Positions 59,901 through 64,000 of a stretch of DNA of 64,000 nt are shown piece by piece (positions within the stretch are counted from its first letter, which is position 1; each line of letters starts with the position of its first letter). Where the stretch lies: NCBI GenBank assembly GCA_019637075.1, contig JAHBWI010000001.1:1-64000 (forward strand). Reading direction: 5' to 3'. The position numbers were made by a program, and so were the translations under genes. Source of the stretch: Nitrospiraceae bacterium. GTDB taxonomy: Bacteria > Nitrospirota > Nitrospiria > Nitrospirales > Nitrospiraceae. The notes under the pieces were generated by a model. It saw only the letters and a list, made by a program, of their open reading frames with translations. It did no database searches and was not told where the DNA came from.

Positions 59901-62884
59901 GCAACGCTGACGACAAACTGGACGAATGCGGATGCTGCGAAGGTGTCCAGGAGCTGACGCCTGGCCCGGTTGAGAATCTGCCTGGCCTGTCGGCGCTTGC
60001 GTATCGCGTCGGCACGCACGGCGCCTTCAAAGCGACGATGAAAGCGGCGTTGGCGCGACAGGCGGCGCTTGGCGAGTTGACGACTCGCGACGACGACGAT
60101 CCGGCGGTCGCGATGCTGGACGGCTGGGCAACTATTCTCGACGTATTGAGCTTTTATCAAGAGCGGATCGCGAATGAAGGCTACCTTCGCACCGCGACCG
60201 AACGGCGCTCGCTTTTAGAGATGGCCCGCAGCATCGGCTACGAACTGCGGCCGGGTGTCGCAGCGGGGACTTTCTTGGCGTTCACGCTCGAAACGGCGCC
60301 GGGCGCGCCGCTGTCGGCACAGATACCAGTCGGGACCAAAGCGCAGAGCACTCCGGCTCAGGGGGAAGCTCCACAGATCTTCGAAACGACGGAAGAGATC
60401 GAGGGCTTCGCGGCCTGGAACGAGTTGAAGCCGAAACAAACGGAATCGGTGCCGCCGAGTCAAGGATTGAAGACCCTTTATTTGAAGGGCACGTCAACGA
60501 ATCTGAAGGTGGGCGATGCGGTGCTGATTATCGGCGACGAGCGCGCCGCCGATCCGGGAAACGAGAACTGGGACTTCAGGCGATTGACCAGCGTGACCCC
60601 GGTCATACCCGCCGGTTCGGTTGATCCGGACAAAACCTACACGATCATCAGTCTGGACCAGGGACTCGGCTCGTTTATTCCGCTCGTCGAGCCGACGACG
60701 AAGAATCCGAGGATCTTCGCCTTGCGTCGGCGGGCGTCGCTCTTTGGCTACAACGCTCCCGACTGGCGCGCGATGCCGAACAGCTTGAAGGCGAGCTATC
60801 TCGGTTTTGATCCGGCGGCGCCGAACTTGAACGATCTGCTTAAACCTTACACAAACTGGCCCGACTTCACCATCGCTGCGGTTTCCGATCCTCCGCCGCG
60901 CAGCGCGCTCGGCACCGGACTGTATGGCGAGTATTTCAATACCATCGATTTCAAGGACCGCAAGGCCACGCGCACCGATACGACGATCAATTTTGATTTC
61001 GGCGCCGGTTCGCCGATTGCCGGCGTCGGGAGCGACAACTTCTCGATTCGCTGGACCGGATGGGTTCAACCGAAGGCGTCGGGCCCCTATTCATTCCACG
61101 CGCTCTCTGACGACGGCGTCCGCCTCTGGGTAGACGGCAAATTGATCATCGATCAGTGGCACGATCAAGGTGCTACCGAGAACACAAGCATGTCCGCCGT
61201 GACAATGACCGCAGGAAGAAAATACGACATCAAGCTGGAATACTATGAGCATACCGGCCTCGCCGTGATCAAACTGTCGTGGTCGGCCCCTGGCCTGGCC
61301 AAAGAAATCATTCCCTCCAATCACCTCTATCCTCGCGACATCCACGACGTCCATCTGGATGCGATCTACTCACAGATTCTTGCGGGAAGCTGGGTTGTGT
61401 TGTCGATTCCGGAATATCAAGAGGCGTACAGGGTAAAGGAATCAGCGGAAGACGCTCGCTCGAATTTCACTCTCAGCGCCAAGACGACGCGCCTGACGCT
61501 GCAAGGCGAGCAGCTACGCGAGCTGTTCAACGAAAGGATCCGAGACACGATAGTCTTCTCGCAGAGCGAAGAGCTCGAATGGGGCGAGCGTCCGATTCCC
61601 GAACCGGTAACCGGCACCGAGGTCTTATTGAATTCGGAGGTCGGCGGTTTGGCGCCGGACCAACTCGTCGCCATAGCCGGAAAGGACAGCGCAACCGAGG
61701 AGCACGTTGCCGAGATCGCCACGATAGACCGCGTCGAACAACAGGGGAAACTGACGAGACTTGTCCTCAAATCGGCTCTGGAACACAGTTACGATCGGAC
61801 GAGCGCGGTGATCAACGCCAACGTTGCGCGCGCGACGCACGGCGACACCAAAGAAGAAATTCTCGGAAGCGGCGACGGATCAAAACCCTTTCAAACGTTT
61901 CAGCTCAAGCAGAAGCCCCTCACCTTTGTCTCAGCAGCTACGGCAAGCGGTGCGGAGACCACGCTCGAAGTTCGCGTCGACGACATACTCTGGCACGAGA
62001 AGCCCGACTTCTTTCAGCTCCCTTCCACCGAGCGGACCTACGTCACCAGGATTGCCGACGGAGGGAAGGTCACCGTTCAATTCGGCGACGGAAGAACAGG
62101 GGCCCGAGTGCCGACCGGGACCGAGAATGTTTCGGCGAGGTATCGCGTCGGCATCGGCATGAGTGGGATGCTTGCCGCCGATCAGATCAATCAATTGATG
62201 AGTCGCCCGCTCGGCTTAAGGTCGGTTACTAATCCGCGCGCTCCTACCGGTGCCGAAGACCCCGAGCAACCGGACCAGGCGCGCCAGAACGCCCCGCTTA
62301 CTGTCGTAACGTTGGACAGGATCGTGTCGCTTCAGGACTTCGAAGACTTTGCGCGGGCATTTGCAGGAATCGGCAAGGCACAAGCCACGTGGCTGTGGGA
62401 CGGTGAAAAGCGCCTCGTGCATGTGACGATCGCCGGCGTCGAAGGAGGCGACGTCCCGCGAACATCTGACCCCTTTAACAATCTCTCATCTGCCATCGAC
62501 AACTCACGACACGCCGATCAGCGAGTGAGAATCGATCCCTACACGCCGCTGTTATTTGACGTCGAGGCGAAGCTGCTGATAGCCCCCGACTACCTCTTTG
62601 CCGACGTCAAGGGCGCGGTCGAAAAGGCGCTAGTCGAAGCGTTTTCTTTTGACCACCGTTCGTTTGGCCAGGCCATCACCGCCAGCGAGGTCATTGGTGT
62701 AGCGCAAGGAGTCGACGGGGTCGTCGCAATCGATCTCGATAGGCTGTACTTCGACGGCAGCAGCGCGACTTCGAACCAGCGGCTTCCTGCGAACATCGCG
62801 CACTGGGAAGCGAATCAGCTGAAGCCGGCTGAGCTGCTCACGATCAACGCGAGCGGAATCAAGCTCATGGAGATGACAGAATGA
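59897..62884 (+). CDS. Baseplate J-like protein (Pvc12-type) with inserted PA14 domain
   Basis: A 995-residue protein. The start has LGELTTRDDDDPAVAMLDGW, ATILDVLSFYQERIANEGYL and TATERRSLLEMARSIGYELR, which define the second wedge protein of eCIS. Residues about 340-478 carry a PA14 domain (GLYGEYFNTIDF, FSIRWTGWVQPKASGPYSFH, ALSDDGVRLWVDGKLIIDQW, LEYYEHTGLAVIKLSWSAPG), a carbohydrate-binding beta-barrel. The J-like core then resumes (VTVQFGDGRTGARVPTGTEN, YRVGIGMSGM) through to the C-terminal FDHRSFGQAITASEVIGVAQ. The insert would face outward and may help bind target-surface sugars; this is inferred. The frame is continuous across both junctions. Confidence 0.92.
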   Translation: MSNADDKLDECGCCEGVQELTPGPVENLPGLSALAYRVGTHGAFKATMKAALARQAALGELTTRDDDDPAVAMLDGWATILDVLSFYQERIANEGYLRTATERRSLLEMARSIGYELRPGVAAGTFLAFTLETAPGAPLSAQIPVGTKAQSTPAQGEAPQIFETTEEIEGFAAWNELKPKQTESVPPSQGLKTLYLKGTSTNLKVGDAVLIIGDERAADPGNENWDFRRLTSVTPVIPAGSVDPDKTYTIISLDQGLGSFIPLVEPTTKNPRIFALRRRASLFGYNAPDWRAMPNSLKASYLGFDPAAPNLNDLLKPYTNWPDFTIAAVSDPPPRSALGTGLYGEYFNTIDFKDRKATRTDTTINFDFGAGSPIAGVGSDNFSIRWTGWVQPKASGPYSFHALSDDGVRLWVDGKLIIDQWHDQGATENTSMSAVTMTAGRKYDIKLEYYEHTGLAVIKLSWSAPGLAKEIIPSNHLYPRDIHDVHLDAIYSQILAGSWVVLSIPEYQEAYRVKESAEDARSNFTLSAKTTRLTLQGEQLRELFNERIRDTIVFSQSEELEWGERPIPEPVTGTEVLLNSEVGGLAPDQLVAIAGKDSATEEHVAEIATIDRVEQQGKLTRLVLKSALEHSYDRTSAVINANVARATHGDTKEEILGSGDGSKPFQTFQLKQKPLTFVSAATASGAETTLEVRVDDILWHEKPDFFQLPSTERTYVTRIADGGKVTVQFGDGRTGARVPTGTENVSARYRVGIGMSGMLAADQINQLMSRPLGLRSVTNPRAPTGAEDPEQPDQARQNAPLTVVTLDRIVSLQDFEDFARAFAGIGKAQATWLWDGEKRLVHVTIAGVEGGDVPRTSDPFNNLSSAIDNSRHADQRVRIDPYTPLLFDVEAKLLIAPDYLFADVKGAVEKALVEAFSFDHRSFGQAITASEVIGVAQGVDGVVAIDLDRLYFDGSSATSNQRLPANIAHWEANQLKPAELLTINASGIKLMEMTE

Positions 62885-64000
62885 GCCTCACCGCCGAACA
62901 ACTATACGAGCTCTTGCCGGCCATTTACCGGATTCGCGATCTTGAGGAGGGCGAGCCGCTAAAGGCTCTGGTCGCCGTCATCGCCGGTCAGGCGGCGGTG
63001 ATGGAAGCGGACATCGCCCGCCTCTACGAAAACTGGTTTATAGAGACATGCGATGAATGGGTGGTTCCTTACATTGGGGATCTGCTGGAGGTGCGCGGCC
63101 TGCACCCGCTGGGGCCGGATGCCCCGTTCAGCCAGCGGGCGATGGTTGCGAACACCCTCCGATACCGCCGGCGCAAAGGGACGGCGACGGTGCTCGAGCA
63201 GCTTGCGCACGACACCACCGGTTGGAAGGCCCGCGCGGTCGAGTTCTTTGAACTGCTCGAGACGACTCAGCACGACAACCACGTCAGGCTCGACAACGTT
63301 CGAACGCCGGACTTGCGGCTGACGAACCAGCTTGAATTGATCGACACGCCGTTTAACGTTGCGGCGCACACCGCGGATGTGCGTAGCATCAAGCCCGGAC
63401 GCGGCCGATACAACATACCAAACATCGGCCTGTTCATCTGGCGCTTGCAAAGTTATTTCGTGTCGCGATCGTCGCCGCGCGCGGAAGCGTCGCCAGCCGA
63501 CGGCCGTTATACCTTCAGCCCGCTCAGACAGGATCAGCCTTTGTTCAACCGGCCGCAGACGGAAACGGAGATTACTCACCTCGCCGAAGAAATACATGTG
63601 CCCGGGTTACTGAGGCGTCGCCCGCTTTATGATGAGCTCGAAACGCGCCGCCAGGCGCTTGTCGATGGAGTCGCCCCCGTTGCGGGGTACTTCGGTTCAC
63701 AGCCTGTCTTGCAAGTGTTCGTGCGAGACAATGTCGGCGACCCGGTGGTCGAGATAGCGCCGGAAGCAATATTGATCTGCAATTTGAGCGACCCGCCGGT
63801 TCCTGTGCCAGACGTCTGGCTGCGGCCCCCGGCAAGCAAGTTGTATCAACCCTCGGCCGGCGGACCAAAGCAGTCACGCACAATCAAAGTAGCCGCTGAT
63901 CCGGTGCTGGGACGCCTCGCGTTTCCGAAAGGCGTAACACCCGCAGAAGTGCGAGTGAGCTACGCATATGGATTCAGCGGCGACCTGGGCGGGGGCCCTT
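62881..64000 (+). CDS. Tail-protein-I-like eCIS protein, cut by the window end
   Basis: The frame begins with ATG overlapping the previous stop (ATGA) and is open to the end of the window, about 373 residues so far. It starts MSLTAEQLYELLPAIYRIRD, and continues VVPYIGDLLEVRGLHP and MVANTLRYRRRKGTATVLEQ. This matches the phage tail protein I-like family that follows the J-like genes in eCIS operons. It is thought to link baseplate to fibres. The remaining genes (tape measure, fibre) must lie beyond 64,000. Confidence 0.85.
   Translation, partial: MSLTAEQLYELLPAIYRIRDLEEGEPLKALVAVIAGQAAVMEADIARLYENWFIETCDEWVVPYIGDLLEVRGLHPLGPDAPFSQRAMVANTLRYRRRKGTATVLEQLAHDTTGWKARAVEFFELLETTQHDNHVRLDNVRTPDLRLTNQLELIDTPFNVAAHTADVRSIKPGRGRYNIPNIGLFIWRLQSYFVSRSSPRAEASPADGRYTFSPLRQDQPLFNRPQTETEITHLAEEIHVPGLLRRRPLYDELETRRQALVDGVAPVAGYFGSQPVLQVFVRDNVGDPVVEIAPEAILICNLSDPPVPVPDVWLRPPASKLYQPSAGGPKQSRTIKVAADPVLGRLAFPKGVTPAEVRVSYAYGFSGDLGGGP

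Noticed and set aside
42827-64000. Reading the contractile cluster as a Myoviridae-type prophage
   Set aside because: No capsid, portal, terminase, integrase or lysis gene in 21 kb, while DUF4255, DUF4157 and AAA+ genes are specific to eCIS.

Overview
The window looks like chromosomal DNA of a GC-rich member of the Nitrospirota, most likely Nitrospira. This is inferred from gene content and protein style: an HME-type RND pump end, a small c-type cytochrome, a PA0069-type radical SAM protein, a DUF362 protein, and HD-GYP and HEAT proteins. No rRNA or marker gene in the window fixes the taxonomy.

Layout. (1) 1-1.4 kb: the end of a heavy-metal RND pump gene and a secreted mono-heme cytochrome c. 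(2) 1.54-6.58 kb: a 5.0-kb integrated element in tRNA-Phe(GAA), bounded by a 41-bp direct repeat. It holds an integrase, an excisionase-like gene and a pile of toxin-antitoxin (TA) modules in various states of decay: an orphan higA, a frameshifted higB with an intact higA, a TacA fragment, an intact DUF433/DUF5615 pair, and brnT/brnA remnants cut by a broken ISL3-family insertion sequence. (3) 6.7-7.6 kb: tRNA-Ser(GCT) and two small genes. (4) 8.05-17.09 kb: a second, 9-kb element in tRNA-Ser(TGA), bounded by a 34-bp direct repeat. It carries an integrase, a Cro-like regulator, three AlpA-like proteins, a replication gene with internal iterons, a large terminase and a HK97-fold capsid protein. 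It has no recognisable portal, protease or tail gene, which fits a phage satellite or a cut-down prophage. Removing both elements would leave tRNA-Phe, tRNA-Ser(GCT), tRNA-Ser(TGA) and serS close together.

(5) 17.3-37.6 kb: ordinary chromosomal genes. These are serS, radical SAM, rhodanese, DUF362, OmpH/Skp, an HD-GYP/HEAT pair, an SGNH esterase with thioredoxin, zwf-gnd, a nucleotidyltransferase, threonine aldolase, a TLC-type carrier, a DUF4124 protein, a ProA-like dehydrogenase, a methyltransferase and a sugar-nucleotidyltransferase-like gene. (6) 37.7-42.8 kb: a 1142-residue alpha/beta-hydrolase-CHAT fusion read leftward, then two regulators with receiver-like folds that appear to lack the phosphoacceptor aspartate. 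One has a LuxR DNA-binding domain.

(7) 42.8-64.0 kb, running off the window: a tightly packed extracellular contractile injection system (eCIS) operon. In order it encodes a small beta-rich protein, sheath, tube, a zinc-ribbon protein, a disordered protein, DUF4255/Pvc16-like cap protein, AAA+ ATPase, a small conserved protein, a 1133-residue DUF4157 protein with an HNH-like patch and a long beta-rich tail (a probable payload), a Pvc7-like tube-adaptor protein, LysM, gpD-like hub, spike, PAAR-like tip, gp25 wedge, two baseplate J-like proteins (the second with an inserted PA14 domain) and a tail-protein-I-like protein. Most neighbours overlap by ATGA or GTGA, so they are probably translated together. 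The most unusual items are the PA14 insertion in the baseplate protein, the DUF4157-HNH-beta protein, the tail-less capsid-bearing satellite, and the integrases of both elements, whose C-termini are predicted to change on integration.
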